Positions 17,624 through 25,947 of a stretch of DNA of 64,000 nt are shown one piece after another. Below the pieces are notes generated by a model. The model was not told the origin of the DNA. It saw only the letters and a program-made list of their open reading frames with translations, and did no database searches. A program made the translations under genes and the position numbers. This stretch comes from Bacillota bacterium (GTDB taxonomy: Bacteria > Bacillota > Clostridia > Christensenellales > SZUA-584), in assembly GCA_023412005.1 (NCBI GenBank), contig JAEYOE010000023.1, positions 3,182 through 67,181 of the forward strand. Direction: 5' to 3'. Position 1 is the first letter of the stretch, and the number at the start of each line of letters is the position of its first letter.

Positions 17624-17695
17624 ATTCATACCTCCATGACGTGTTCCACCAACCGCCAATACGCCAGGGTTGCCAAATATGCAAAACTCAAGCTG

Positions 17696-18454
17696 TCAGC
17701 CGAGTGTTTCCAGCTGTATAGACCCCGCGGCTCCACAAACATCGCCGATAACCGCCAGCGCGCCGACAACACCCTTTATACCGATAATCAATTCCAGCGC
17801 ACGCGCTACGTCCGCTGCGGTTTTCACCTCGTTGCCGAGCCGTGTGGCGCACGCATCCGCAAGGTACGCATCCGCCGACACCACCACCGCCGCGTCCGCC
17901 TTTCCAAAGCTGAGCGAAGGCCCCACCGTGCCGGACGATGTACACACCGACATCGGCATTTCCCGGGAATCGACAACGATGCCGAGCTTTAAGCTCAACG
18001 GGCTGTTGCCCGCATACACCGCCACGGTTGCGGGTTTATCCGTCTTCATAAATATATCGCCGCCGTTTTCCACGATGACCTGCTTCGAGGTTTTCAGCAG
18101 CTCCCGGCCCACATAGTCACTAAAGGCTCCGGCCACGGCTGCCATCGGCCCCACGTTTGCGGCCTTTGCCGCATGGCACATCATATGCAAAATATCCGGC
18201 GCATCGGCCGCAATGGTCATTGGCTCAAGGCTGGTTAAAAAAAGCGGATCCGCCAAGATGTACTTATCAATCACCGCACGCAAATGCTTCACCGCATTCG
18301 CCGCCGCTTCGTCCATCCGCCGGTCTGCACAGATATACAGCTCTGTCTCCAGATGCTGAATATGAAAGCTCGGCAGCCCCATGGCAATGAGCCGCCGATA
18401 CGCGTTTCGGTTTGAATAATCCGGCTTACCGGTATCAGATGAATGTGTCGTCAA
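17696..18454 (-). CDS. UPF0280 (COG2122) ApbE-related protein, 252 aa
   Basis: The motif VIVENGGDIFMK and the later TSSGTVGPSLSFGKADAAVVVS are typical of UPF0280, a distant relative of the FAD:FMN transferase ApbE. In methanogens the COG2122 protein takes part in homocysteine formation from aspartate semialdehyde together with a DUF39 protein and a NIL-ferredoxin; those two partners are the next genes here. The frame overlaps the ferredoxin gene by 20 bases, so coupling is likely. Its exact reaction is unproven. Confidence 0.88.
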   Translation of the reverse strand: MTTHSSDTGKPDYSNRNAYRRLIAMGLPSFHIQHLETELYICADRRMDEAAANAVKHLRAVIDKYILADPLFLTSLEPMTIAADAPDILHMMCHAAKAANVGPMAAVAGAFSDYVGRELLKTSKQVIVENGGDIFMKTDKPATVAVYAGNSPLSLKLGIVVDSREMPMSVCTSSGTVGPSLSFGKADAAVVVSADAYLADACATRLGNEVKTAADVARALELIIGIKGVVGALAVIGDVCGAAGSIQLETLG

Positions 18455-18854
18455 AGCTTTTGATTGCGCGCGCGGGGCATGCTTTTACGCAGTGCCCGCA
18501 CAGCAGGCATTTGGCCATCGTAAACTCAAGCTCCCACGTGTCTTTGTTCATCACAAGCGCGCCGGACGGGCATACGGATGTGCACGCGCCGCAGTGCATG
18601 CATTTTTCCTCGTAACGGATCACGCTGTCTGTGTATATATTAACCTCAATGCCCTCGGCTCTCAAATAGTCGAGACTCTGCTGCAAGTTTTCATCGGTAC
18701 CGGAAATCTCAAGTATGATGTTGCCGGTTTTTCCGGGAGAAATCGTCGCGCGCAATATATTGAAAGTGAGCCCGAACTTCACAAGATTCGTAACAATGGG
18801 CTTGTCGGCTTTTTCGGGCGGAAAACTCAGCCCTATTTTCATGCTGTTTTCCAT
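18435..18854 (-). CDS. NIL-domain 4Fe-4S ferredoxin, 139 aa
   Basis: An N-terminal NIL domain (about residues 5-75, an ACT-like fold also found in methionine importers) is fused to a ferredoxin module with two clusters: CMHCGACTSVCP and CLLCGHCVKACP. Homologues act as electron donor and sulfur-handling partner to the DUF39 homocysteine enzyme. The gene begins one base after the DUF39 gene ends and runs into the UPF0280 gene, so all three form an operon. Confidence 0.92.
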   Translation of the reverse strand: MENSMKIGLSFPPEKADKPIVTNLVKFGLTFNILRATISPGKTGNIILEISGTDENLQQSLDYLRAEGIEVNIYTDSVIRYEEKCMHCGACTSVCPSGALVMNKDTWELEFTMAKCLLCGHCVKACPARAIKSFDDTFI

Positions 18855-18855
18855 G

Positions 18856-20016
18856 TTACTTCTCTCCTTTTGTGTTCAGCGCGTTGAGGCTGGCGCGAAA
18901 CGGCAGCTTGGCCACCGGCTGCGTCATTTCAAAGCTGCCATTAAGCAGCTTTTCTTTAAGCTCACCCGCAATCTTGCGCGCCTTCAGCAGGCTGGAAAGC
19001 GGTGCTGTTCGTATCGTTTTGCCGTTGATCTCAACCTGCCCGGACCGCAGCTGCGCATAGCTGACCAATTTCAGTTCCTCGCGTGAGCGCGTGCTGAAAC
19101 CGTAGTCGTATACATAGGTGTAAAGCTTATCGTTCGGCACGGCGAGGTCGGCCATCATATCCTCGTCAATGACGGGAATCGGCACGCCGATGCCCACATA
19201 CAGCGACACGCCGTAACCGTCGAACGTGGCGGCCTTTATGTATTCGCTGCTCATGCCTCTTAAATCGCCCATCACCGCCAGCGTGTAGCCCGCGTAGTGC
19301 TTATCGCCATTCGGCAGCACTGCCGATTTGTTGACCGCCTGTGTGCCTTCAAACACCACAAACCCTTCACCGCCGCAAAGCAGAATACGCGTGCCGATGC
19401 CGATGGTCCGCAGCTTCGGGTCTTTGAGCAGCGGCGATAATTCGCCTGCCGTTGTATACGTCACGTTGCCCATATTCGGCAGCAGCGTCCCCATGTAGGT
19501 GCGCTTCGTTTTTTTGGTCGTGTTGGTTGCTGCTGAGTAATTTTGGTACGCATTGCGCGGGTTATATAAATACGCCTGATTCATGTCTTTCAATGAGATG
19601 TTCGTTTTAATCTCAGTGCGCGAGTAACAGTCTGTCCCGTTCGAGTGCGCAATCAGCTCCACCTCTTTGCCCGCAACGAGGTCTTCTATGACGTGCGCGC
19701 CGCCGTATTCAATGCCGGTGTGCCGCCCCGGCTGCGTCGCGCCGATAAACGTATCCACCGCCGCAAGCCCGCCGTATGCTTCCACGCCGTTCAGCGTAAT
19801 TTCCGCCATGCGGATCGGGGGTTCGCTGTGACCGAAGTTTAATACCGCGCCCGATGAACACATTGCGCCGAACGTGGCTGCCGTCACCACGTCGATCTTC
19901 TTCGCGCACGCGGCCACGCCCTGTTCCTTGGCCATCTTCACGGCTTCCTCGGCGGTAAACACCACGGCCTTGCCTTTGGCCAGCTTTTCATTTATCTCTT
20001 GTATCGTCTTTGACAC
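18856..20016 (-). CDS. Homocysteine biosynthesis protein, DUF39/COG1900 family, 386 aa
   Basis: Family members make homocysteine from aspartate semialdehyde and sulfide, a route independent of O-acyl-homoserine. Cys53 (GAMCSSG) and Cys130 (GTDCYSR) stand at positions where the family has conserved cysteines linked to persulfide chemistry. The protein consists of the DUF39 domain alone; the C-terminal CBS pair of some archaeal members is absent. The start is ATG at 20016, with GGAGG-like purines ahead. It leads the operon with NIL-ferredoxin and UPF0280 and is divergent from ychF. Confidence 0.9.
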   Translation of the reverse strand: MSKTIQEINEKLAKGKAVVFTAEEAVKMAKEQGVAACAKKIDVVTAATFGAMCSSGAVLNFGHSEPPIRMAEITLNGVEAYGGLAAVDTFIGATQPGRHTGIEYGGAHVIEDLVAGKEVELIAHSNGTDCYSRTEIKTNISLKDMNQAYLYNPRNAYQNYSAATNTTKKTKRTYMGTLLPNMGNVTYTTAGELSPLLKDPKLRTIGIGTRILLCGGEGFVVFEGTQAVNKSAVLPNGDKHYAGYTLAVMGDLRGMSSEYIKAATFDGYGVSLYVGIGVPIPVIDEDMMADLAVPNDKLYTYVYDYGFSTRSREELKLVSYAQLRSGQVEINGKTIRTAPLSSLLKARKIAGELKEKLLNGSFEMTQPVAKLPFRASLNALNTKGEK

Positions 20017-20196
20017 GTTTGCCTCCCGCTTATCCCTTCAGCTGAAATAAAAAAATTTATAATAGATAATTTTACACCCATTCAATATGATTCACAACCG
20101 CAATTTTATCCAATGCAGTCATGAAGCGCTGTTCATGTTGCTTTTCACCCTGCCCCGCGCTATAATAGCGTGAATCTATGATATAAAGAGGTACGC

Positions 20197-21297
20197 ATGA
20201 AACTCGGTATTGTCGGGCTGCCCAATGTGGGCAAATCATCGCTTTTTAACGCACTCACCGGCGCGGGCGCCGCGAGCGAAAACTATCCTTTCTGCACGAT
20301 AGACCCCAACGTGGGCGTCGTTGCCGTGCCGGACGCGCGGATGGACTTTCTCGCGGACTTGTATCATCCGGCCAAATTCACACCGGCTGTGATCGAGTTT
20401 GTGGATATTGCGGGGCTGGTAAAGGGCGCAAGCCGCGGCGAAGGCCTTGGCAACAAGTTCCTCGCGCACATTCGCGAGGTGGATGCGATACTGCACGTGG
20501 TGCGCTGCTTTGAGGATGACGACGTGACGCATGTGGATGGCAGCATCGGAAGCGCGCGCGACGCGGAGACGATCAACTTCGAGCTGATATTCGCGGATAT
20601 CGAAGCGGTGGAAAAGCGCCTGACGCGCAGTGAAAAGATGATCAAATCCGGCGATAAAAAGTATGCGATTGAATGCGAGACACTTCGTTTTGTAAAAGAC
20701 AATCTTGAAAAGGGCATATTCGTTGCGGGTATGGATTTGGATGAGCAACAGCGTGCGCTTGTCGGCGAGCTGTTTTTGCTGACTGACAAACCGATGCTTT
20801 ATGCCGCAAATATATCGGAGGAAGACGCGACAAGTGCCGACCCATACGCATTGCCGCAGGTGAAGGCGCTGCTCGAAACCGCCAAAACACAGGGCGCAGA
20901 GGTGATGGTGATCTGCGCGAAGCTCGAGGAGGAGCTCTCTTCGCTCTCGGCAGAGGAACGGCATCTTTTCTTGGAGGAACTCGGCGTGAAGCAAACAGGG
21001 CTTGATGCGCTGGTTCAGAAAAGCTATAAGCTCTTAAATCTGATCAGCTACCTGACAGCGGGTGAAAAGGAAGTACGCGCGTGGACGATTGTGCGCGGTA
21101 CCAAAGCACCCGGCGCGGCAGGCAAGATTCACAGCGATTTTGAGCGCGGTTTCATACGCGCGGAGATCGTCGCGTTTGACGACTTAAAGGCGTGTGGCGA
21201 TATGGCTTCGGCCAAGGCCAAGGGCTTGGTGCGTCAGGAGGGCAAGGAATACGTGATGCAGGACGGCGATGTGACGCTGTTTAAGTTTAACGTGTAA
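20197..21297 (+). CDS. ychF: Redox-regulated ATPase YchF, 366 aa
   Basis: An Obg-family P-loop protein that prefers ATP and binds ribosomes. G1 GLPNVGKSSLFNAL is at residues 6-19, DIAGLVKGASRGEGLGN is the G2/G3 region, and the C-terminal TGS domain (LISYLTAGEKEVRAWTIVRGTKAPGAAGKIHSDFE) is complete. It is the first plus-strand gene of the window and is transcribed divergently from the homocysteine operon. A terminator follows at 21323. Confidence 0.96.
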   Translation: MKLGIVGLPNVGKSSLFNALTGAGAASENYPFCTIDPNVGVVAVPDARMDFLADLYHPAKFTPAVIEFVDIAGLVKGASRGEGLGNKFLAHIREVDAILHVVRCFEDDDVTHVDGSIGSARDAETINFELIFADIEAVEKRLTRSEKMIKSGDKKYAIECETLRFVKDNLEKGIFVAGMDLDEQQRALVGELFLLTDKPMLYAANISEEDATSADPYALPQVKALLETAKTQGAEVMVICAKLEEELSSLSAEERHLFLEELGVKQTGLDALVQKSYKLLNLISYLTAGEKEVRAWTIVRGTKAPGAAGKIHSDFERGFIRAEIVAFDDLKACGDMASAKAKGLVRQEGKEYVMQDGDVTLFKFNV

Positions 21298-21322
21298 ACA
21301 GTACAATCATGCAATCAATTGT

Positions 21323-21356
21323 ATCCCTGAAGGCATCTTTCTTCGGGGATTTTTAA
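21323..21356 (+). terminator. Terminator after ychF
   Basis: ATCCCTGAAG and CTTCGGGGAT form a 10-bp stem with one mismatch, followed by TTTTT. Confidence 0.85.
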
Positions 21357-21507
21357 TTTATATTCAAAATCTGATTTTCAGTCATTCACCGAACAATCCA
21401 TATCTGAGCTAACTCGGCATTGCTCGTGGTATATCTTTTTGAATTGCAGAGTTTTCCCCTACGGTGTACAGGAATGCTTTTTTGTATAATTTTTTGATTC
21501 ACAATCT

Positions 21508-21960
21508 TTATTGTATATCAAACTCTGCCGCCGCAGCCACACTGCTGCCATCCGCACTGAATGTCTTGATAACCCGGTAGTGACCGGGGATCAACCCCTC
21601 ATAGAAAAATTTAAGTGAGAAATCTTCTTCACTTGTTCCATTTGGCAGCAGTATAATGCCAATGGCTTCCCATGCTGCATTTTCGTTGACCGGAACTACA
21701 TACCACGTTCCATCGACGGCGATTTCCAGATGCGGCTCTTTCCCAAACACATATTCAGTATCCGTGTTGTTGGTGTATTCAACCGTCAGCGATTCTGTCT
21801 TCGTGGTTACCGTTTCTTCTTTTATGCTCATGATGAGGCCTGTATCGGCCAAGTCACCGTACTCCGATTTTTCAAGGCTGTTTATGTCAATTTTCGGCGC
21901 ACAGCCTGCCAGAGTAAGCATCAATACCGATGCTATGGTCATTATCAGGATTCTTTTCAC
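21508..21960 (-). CDS. Putative lipoprotein with an Ig-like domain, 150 aa
   Basis: The GTG at 21960 follows AAAGGAG by eight bases; a longer frame from 21981 covers that site. The signal peptide ends in lipobox LAGC. The mature part is a single beta-rich domain with VTTKTESLTVEYTNNTDTEYVFGKEPHLEI and a final LIPGHYRVIKTF, the pattern of Big-like domains seen in surface proteins and near BlaR-type regulators. It probably sits on the outer face of the membrane. The role is unknown. Confidence 0.75.
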   Translation of the reverse strand: MKRILIMTIASVLMLTLAGCAPKIDINSLEKSEYGDLADTGLIMSIKEETVTTKTESLTVEYTNNTDTEYVFGKEPHLEIAVDGTWYVVPVNENAAWEAIGIILLPNGTSEEDFSLKFFYEGLIPGHYRVIKTFSADGSSVAAAAEFDIQ

Positions 21961-22233
21961 AAATTGACTCCTTTCGTACATTCTATATCCATAAGACTTT
22001 GACAGCCATCGGTTTGTTCCTTACAATTACAAAACAGAAAGCGAGAACATAAAGCCTGTCGCATTGTTATAACAACCTATTCCCTTTTCGCTCAAGCCTC
22101 CCTTATTGAGGGACAGACCTCGATTTTAATCGAGTGTCTGACGGAAGGAGTAAGACTCTTTTTCATTTTGCGAGACAGCCCTTGGTATTGGCTTTGCTTA
22201 TTAGTGAAGGGCCGTGCGCAGTACGGATGAGGG
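21961..22233. repeat. Intergenic region with hairpin repeat
   Basis: Contains a strong hairpin near 22108-22140 (CAGAC-CTCGATT and AATCGAG-GTCTG), flanked by CTCCCTTATTGAGGGA, and ends with GAAGGGCCGTGCGCAGTACGGATGAGGGC. These palindromic units resemble the small mobile-like repeats of clostridial spacers. No gene is seen. Confidence 0.4.
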
Positions 22234-22272
22234 CAAAAAAATCCCCGAAGATGTTTTAAATCATCGGGGATT
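22234..22272 (-). terminator. Terminator after ppiB
   Basis: Minus strand: AATCCCCGATGAT and ATCTTCGGGGATT arms followed by seven Ts, 12 bases after the stop codon of the cyclophilin gene. Confidence 0.9.
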
Positions 22273-22283
22273 ACAGTTAGAAG

Positions 22284-22787
22284 CTACATTTTCTCCGGCT
22301 CTTCCACCGTCTCATCCTCGGTGAGCGTCACGCTCTTCATCACCTGAGGCGTTTTGGGCTTATCGGCATGGTTCGTCTCGGCCGCCGCAATCGCGTCCAC
22401 CACGTCCATCCCCTCCACCACACGGCCAAACGCCGCATACTGCTTGTCGAGGAACTTAGCGTCCGCATGACAAATGAAGAACTGGCTGCCCGCCGAATTC
22501 ATCGCCGCCGAGCGCGCCATCGAAATCACGCCGCGCGTGTGGCTTAAGGTGTTTTCCACCCCGTTTGCCGCAAACTCTCCCTTTATCGCATAGCCTGGGC
22601 CGCCTGTGCCGCTGCCGCTCGGGCAGCCGCCCTGAATCATAAACCCGCTGATCACGCGATGAAAAATGAGCCCGTTGTAAAAGCCCTTCGATACAAGGTT
22701 CTTAAAGTTCTTCACCGTGTTCGGCGCATACTCGCTAAGCAGCTCTATAGTTATCTTTTTTCCGTCTGACATTTCTATGATGACCAT
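22284..22787 (-). CDS. Cyclophilin-type peptidyl-prolyl isomerase, 167 aa
   Basis: A cytoplasmic proline isomerase that assists folding. The signature FHRVISGFMIQGGCPSGSGTGGPGYAIKGEF holds the catalytic Arg of FHRV, and MARSAAMNSAGSQFFI completes the active site. No signal peptide. The length corresponds to a single cyclophilin domain. It lies 20 bases downstream of serA and may share its transcript. Confidence 0.95.
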   Translation of the reverse strand: MVIIEMSDGKKITIELLSEYAPNTVKNFKNLVSKGFYNGLIFHRVISGFMIQGGCPSGSGTGGPGYAIKGEFAANGVENTLSHTRGVISMARSAAMNSAGSQFFICHADAKFLDKQYAAFGRVVEGMDVVDAIAAAETNHADKPKTPQVMKSVTLTEDETVEEPEKM

Positions 22788-22807
22788 GAAAACCTCTTCT
22801 TTATCTC

Positions 22808-23977
22808 TTATTTCTCAAAAGTTCTGACGCGAATCACGCTGCCCACAGCCTTGATTTTATCGATGGTTTTAGTATCCACGTTTTCATCAAGGTTAATCAC
22901 GGTATACGCAATCTCGCCTTTCGATTTGTTAACCATGTCTGTGATGTTCGCGCCCGATTCGGCCAGCAGTGCGGTAATCTGCCCCACCATACCGGTCACG
23001 TTTTTGTGAATCACAGCCACGCGGAACTTGCCGGTAAACGGCAGCACAGCATTCGGCATGTTCACCGAGTTGACGATCTTGCCCATCTCAAGGTAATCCC
23101 TCAGCTCCGTGGCCGCCATCACGGCACAATTCTCTTCCGACTCAGGCGTGGATGCGCCAAGGTGCGGAATGCTGATCACATTGTCGTAGTTCAAAAGCTT
23201 GTCGTTTGGGAAGTCCGTCACATAGCATTTGATCTTGTTGTTATCCAGCGCATCGTACAGAGCATCGTAATCGATCAACCCGTTTCTCGCAAAGTTCAGC
23301 AGCACAACGTTCTTTTTCATTTTAGCCATCTCCGCCAACCCGATGAAGCTCTTGGTCTGATCCATCAGCGGAATGTGCAGCGTGATGAAATCCGCATGCG
23401 AAAGCACGCTGTCGAGGCTGATGGCGCGCTGCACATCATGATCGAGCCCCCAAGCCGATTCAATGGATATGTACGGGTCGTATCCGATGACACGCATACC
23501 GAGTGACCGTGCGGCGTTGGCCACCATCACGCCAATGGCCCCGAGACCGATCACACCGAGCGTTTTGCCTTCAATTTCCGGGCCCACAAACTGGTTTTTG
23601 CCCTTTTCCACCATAGGCAGCACCTCGTCGCCCTTGCCCTTGAGCGTTTTAACCCATTCGTTTGCTTCAATAATATGACGGCTCGCAATCAGCATACCCG
23701 CCAGCACCAGTTCCTTCACGCCGTTGGCGTTCGCGCCCGGCGTATTGAACACAACAATGCCCTTTTTTGCGCAGTCGTCCACCGGTATGTTGTTCACACC
23801 CGCGCCCGCGCGCGCAATCGCCAGCACGCTCTCCGGCATTTGAAGATCATGGACTTTGGCGGATCTTACAAGTATCGCGTCATAATCGGTCACATCTTCG
23901 CTGATCTCGTAATTGTCCTTTGGCAGATAATCGTACACCACATTCGATATTGAATTGAGTTTTTTAATTTTAAACAT
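22808..23977 (-). CDS. serA: D-3-phosphoglycerate dehydrogenase SerA, 389 aa
   Basis: First step of serine synthesis: 3-phosphoglycerate to phosphohydroxypyruvate with NAD. The NAD-binding motif VIGLGAIGVMVANAARSLG is followed by LLNFARNGLIDYDAL and HLGASTPESEENCA, with the catalytic Arg, Glu and His of the family. A C-terminal ACT domain of about 75 residues (RVAVIHKNVTGMVGQITALLAESG) probably senses serine. The intervening domain of the long forms is missing. It lies immediately downstream of serC. Confidence 0.94.
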   Translation of the reverse strand: MFKIKKLNSISNVVYDYLPKDNYEISEDVTDYDAILVRSAKVHDLQMPESVLAIARAGAGVNNIPVDDCAKKGIVVFNTPGANANGVKELVLAGMLIASRHIIEANEWVKTLKGKGDEVLPMVEKGKNQFVGPEIEGKTLGVIGLGAIGVMVANAARSLGMRVIGYDPYISIESAWGLDHDVQRAISLDSVLSHADFITLHIPLMDQTKSFIGLAEMAKMKKNVVLLNFARNGLIDYDALYDALDNNKIKCYVTDFPNDKLLNYDNVISIPHLGASTPESEENCAVMAATELRDYLEMGKIVNSVNMPNAVLPFTGKFRVAVIHKNVTGMVGQITALLAESGANITDMVNKSKGEIAYTVINLDENVDTKTIDKIKAVGSVIRVRTFEK

Positions 23978-24000
23978 ATTATCAGCTCCTTAAGCTATCA

Positions 24001-25077
24001 TTACGCGTTCTTTTCAAATTCCTTCATGAAGTCGACCAAAGCCTTCACGCCTTCATACGGCATGGCGTTATAAATGCTGGCTCTCATGCCGCCCACGCTT
24101 CTATGGCCCTTGATGTTAACAAAGCCTTTGGCTTTGGCTTCCGACACAAACTTTTTATCGAGCGCCTCGTCACCCGTCACAAACGTCACATTCATCAGTG
24201 AGCGGAATTCCTTTTGCGCAGTGGGCTTAAACAGCGATGACGAATCCAGATAATTGTAAAGCAGCGCGGCCTTTTCCTCGTTGCGCTGCTGCATCGCGGG
24301 AACGCCGCCTTCCTTTAATAAATGCGCAAACACCAACCCCGCAATATAGATACCATACGTTGTCGGTGTGTTATACATCGAATCGTTGTCCGCCATCAGC
24401 TTGTAATCGAGCATCGAGGGCGTGTCTTGGGGCGCTTTGCCGATTAAATCCTCGCGCACAATCACCACAGTGACGCCCGCGGGGCCGATGTTTTTCTGTG
24501 CGCCCGCATAGATCAAGCCATAGTCACCAACGTTTATCGTTTCCGAAAGAATGCATGAACTCATGTCGCTCACCAGCGTCAGCCCATTTGTGTCGGGGAT
24601 TTTCGTAAAGCGTGTGCCGTATATCGTGTTGTTGGACGTGATATGCACATAATCAGCCGGCTGTGCGAACATGTCCTTCGTGGTTTCGGGGATATACGTA
24701 AAGTTTTTGTCCTCTGAAGACGCCGCAACGATAACCTCGCCCACCTTTTTAGCTTCCGCGATCGCCTTTTTTGCAAACATACCTGTTTTTAAATAATAAG
24801 CGCGTTTATGAGTGGTCATCAGATTGATTGGCACCATGGAAAACTGCAGAGTCGCGCCCCCCTGTAAAAAGAGCACCTTGTAGTTGTTCGGAATGGCCAT
24901 AAGCGATCGAAGGTCAGCTTCGGCTTTGCCGATAATGGCTTCATAATCAGCGCTTCGGTGGCTCATTTCCATCACACTCATGCCGCTGCTGCCGTAATAA
25001 ACCAGCTCTTCCTGCGCCTGCTTCAAAACAGCTTCGGGCAGGCACGCAGGGCCTGCGGAAAAATTATATACCTTCAT
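24001..25077 (-). CDS. serC: Phosphoserine aminotransferase SerC, 358 aa
   Basis: Second step of serine synthesis, PLP-dependent. The motif YAGAQKNIGPAGVTVVIV contains the Schiff-base Lys. The N-terminus FSAGPACLPEAVLKQAQEE is typical of the family. The ATG at 25077 follows AGGAGG. The order serC-serA with a 23-base gap forms an operon. No T-box or riboswitch is apparent in the leader. Confidence 0.95.
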   Translation of the reverse strand: MKVYNFSAGPACLPEAVLKQAQEELVYYGSSGMSVMEMSHRSADYEAIIGKAEADLRSLMAIPNNYKVLFLQGGATLQFSMVPINLMTTHKRAYYLKTGMFAKKAIAEAKKVGEVIVAASSEDKNFTYIPETTKDMFAQPADYVHITSNNTIYGTRFTKIPDTNGLTLVSDMSSCILSETINVGDYGLIYAGAQKNIGPAGVTVVIVREDLIGKAPQDTPSMLDYKLMADNDSMYNTPTTYGIYIAGLVFAHLLKEGGVPAMQQRNEEKAALLYNYLDSSSLFKPTAQKEFRSLMNVTFVTGDEALDKKFVSEAKAKGFVNIKGHRSVGGMRASIYNAMPYEGVKALVDFMKEFEKNA

Positions 25078-25142
25078 GATAACCTCCTGTTAAATAGAAA
25101 GATTTTATATGTCATTGTTAAAAAATTATCAAACTTTTCTAC

Positions 25143-25171
25143 ATTATAAGCGCACAATTTCGCAAACGCAA
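25143..25171 (-). promoter_or_regulatory. serC promoter
   Basis: Minus strand: TTGCGT (25171-25166), 17-base spacer, TATAAT (25148-25143). Transcription would start near 25136, giving a leader of about 60 bases before serC. Confidence 0.6.
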
Positions 25172-25317
25172 GCGCTTTTCTGGTTTACCGTCAACGCTCT
25201 AATGATGCAGTCAGTATAGCATATGACATGTTCATTTAGCAAAACCAAACATTTTTTGTTCATCTGAAAATCTGTTTTACGCTCATTCACACTGTTAGAT
25301 AAATATGTCTGTACGCC

Positions 25318-25346
25318 TTGACAACCATTTTGCCTTGTCCTATAAT
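25318..25346 (+). promoter_or_regulatory. greA distal promoter, perfect consensus
   Basis: TTGACA (25318-25323), 17 bases, TATAAT (25341-25346). The predicted start near 25353 gives a 107-base leader for greA. The rest of the 382-base spacer between serC and greA shows no gene. Confidence 0.8.
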
Positions 25347-25396
25347 CACAATATTATAAAAATGGTCGATTTGCATGACTTACCATCATTTTATGC

Positions 25397-25405
25397 TGGT
25401 ATAAT
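25397..25405 (+). promoter_or_regulatory. greA proximal promoter, extended -10
   Basis: TGGTATAAT is an extended -10 element with no clear -35; its transcript would start near 25412. Confidence 0.45.
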
Positions 25406-25459
25406 ACCGTTTTAAAAGCACATATTATCTAAACAAAAGATAATCACCGGGAGGAAGCC

Positions 25460-25936
25460 ATGACAAACGAACAAGTGATTCTTACAAAAGACGGACTGAA
25501 GGAAAAGCAGGAAAAGCTTGATTATTTAAAAACCGTCAGACGAGGCCAGATTTCTGAGCAAATCAAGGAAGCTCGTGCTTTTGGCGATCTCTCGGAAAAC
25601 GCAGAATATGACGAAGCCAAGAACGAGCAGGCGCGTGTAGAAACAGAAATCGCGCAGCTGGAAAAGCTGCTGCGCAATGCCATCGTCGTTGAAGACAATG
25701 AGATAGATTTATCTACCGTGGGCATCGGCACCACCGTGCGCATACTTGACCTCGAATTCAATGAAGAAGAAGTGTATTCCATCGTTGGGTCGGCAGAAGC
25801 CGATGCCGATAAAAAAAGAATTTCTAACCAGTCTCCGGTCGGTGCGGCGCTGATCGGCAAGAAGGTGGGCGAACTGGCTGAGGTGACCACGCCGGGCGGC
25901 ATCGCAACATTCAAAGTCGTCGATATATTCAGATAA
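25460..25936 (+). CDS. greA: Transcription elongation factor GreA, 158 aa
   Basis: Rescues backtracked RNA polymerase by stimulating transcript cleavage. The N-terminal coiled coil carries the acidic tip DLSENAEYDEAKNEQ (about residues 40-54), and the C-terminal FKBP-like domain ends with ISNQSPVGAALIGKKVGELAEVTTPGG. Length is standard. AGGAGG precedes the ATG. lysS follows 11 bases later, so greA-lysS is one transcript, a common arrangement in Bacillota. Confidence 0.96.
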   Translation: MTNEQVILTKDGLKEKQEKLDYLKTVRRGQISEQIKEARAFGDLSENAEYDEAKNEQARVETEIAQLEKLLRNAIVVEDNEIDLSTVGIGTTVRILDLEFNEEEVYSIVGSAEADADKKRISNQSPVGAALIGKKVGELAEVTTPGGIATFKVVDIFR

Positions 25937-25947
25937 GGGCAGGAACA

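Noticed and set aside
20236..20994. 252-codon frame opposite ychF
   Set aside because: It is a shadow of the ychF reading frame, with no ribosome binding site and no recognisable domain.
25078..25142. T-box leader before serC
   Set aside because: The leader is only about 60 bases, and no conserved T-box sequence (AGGGTGGNACCGCG) is present.
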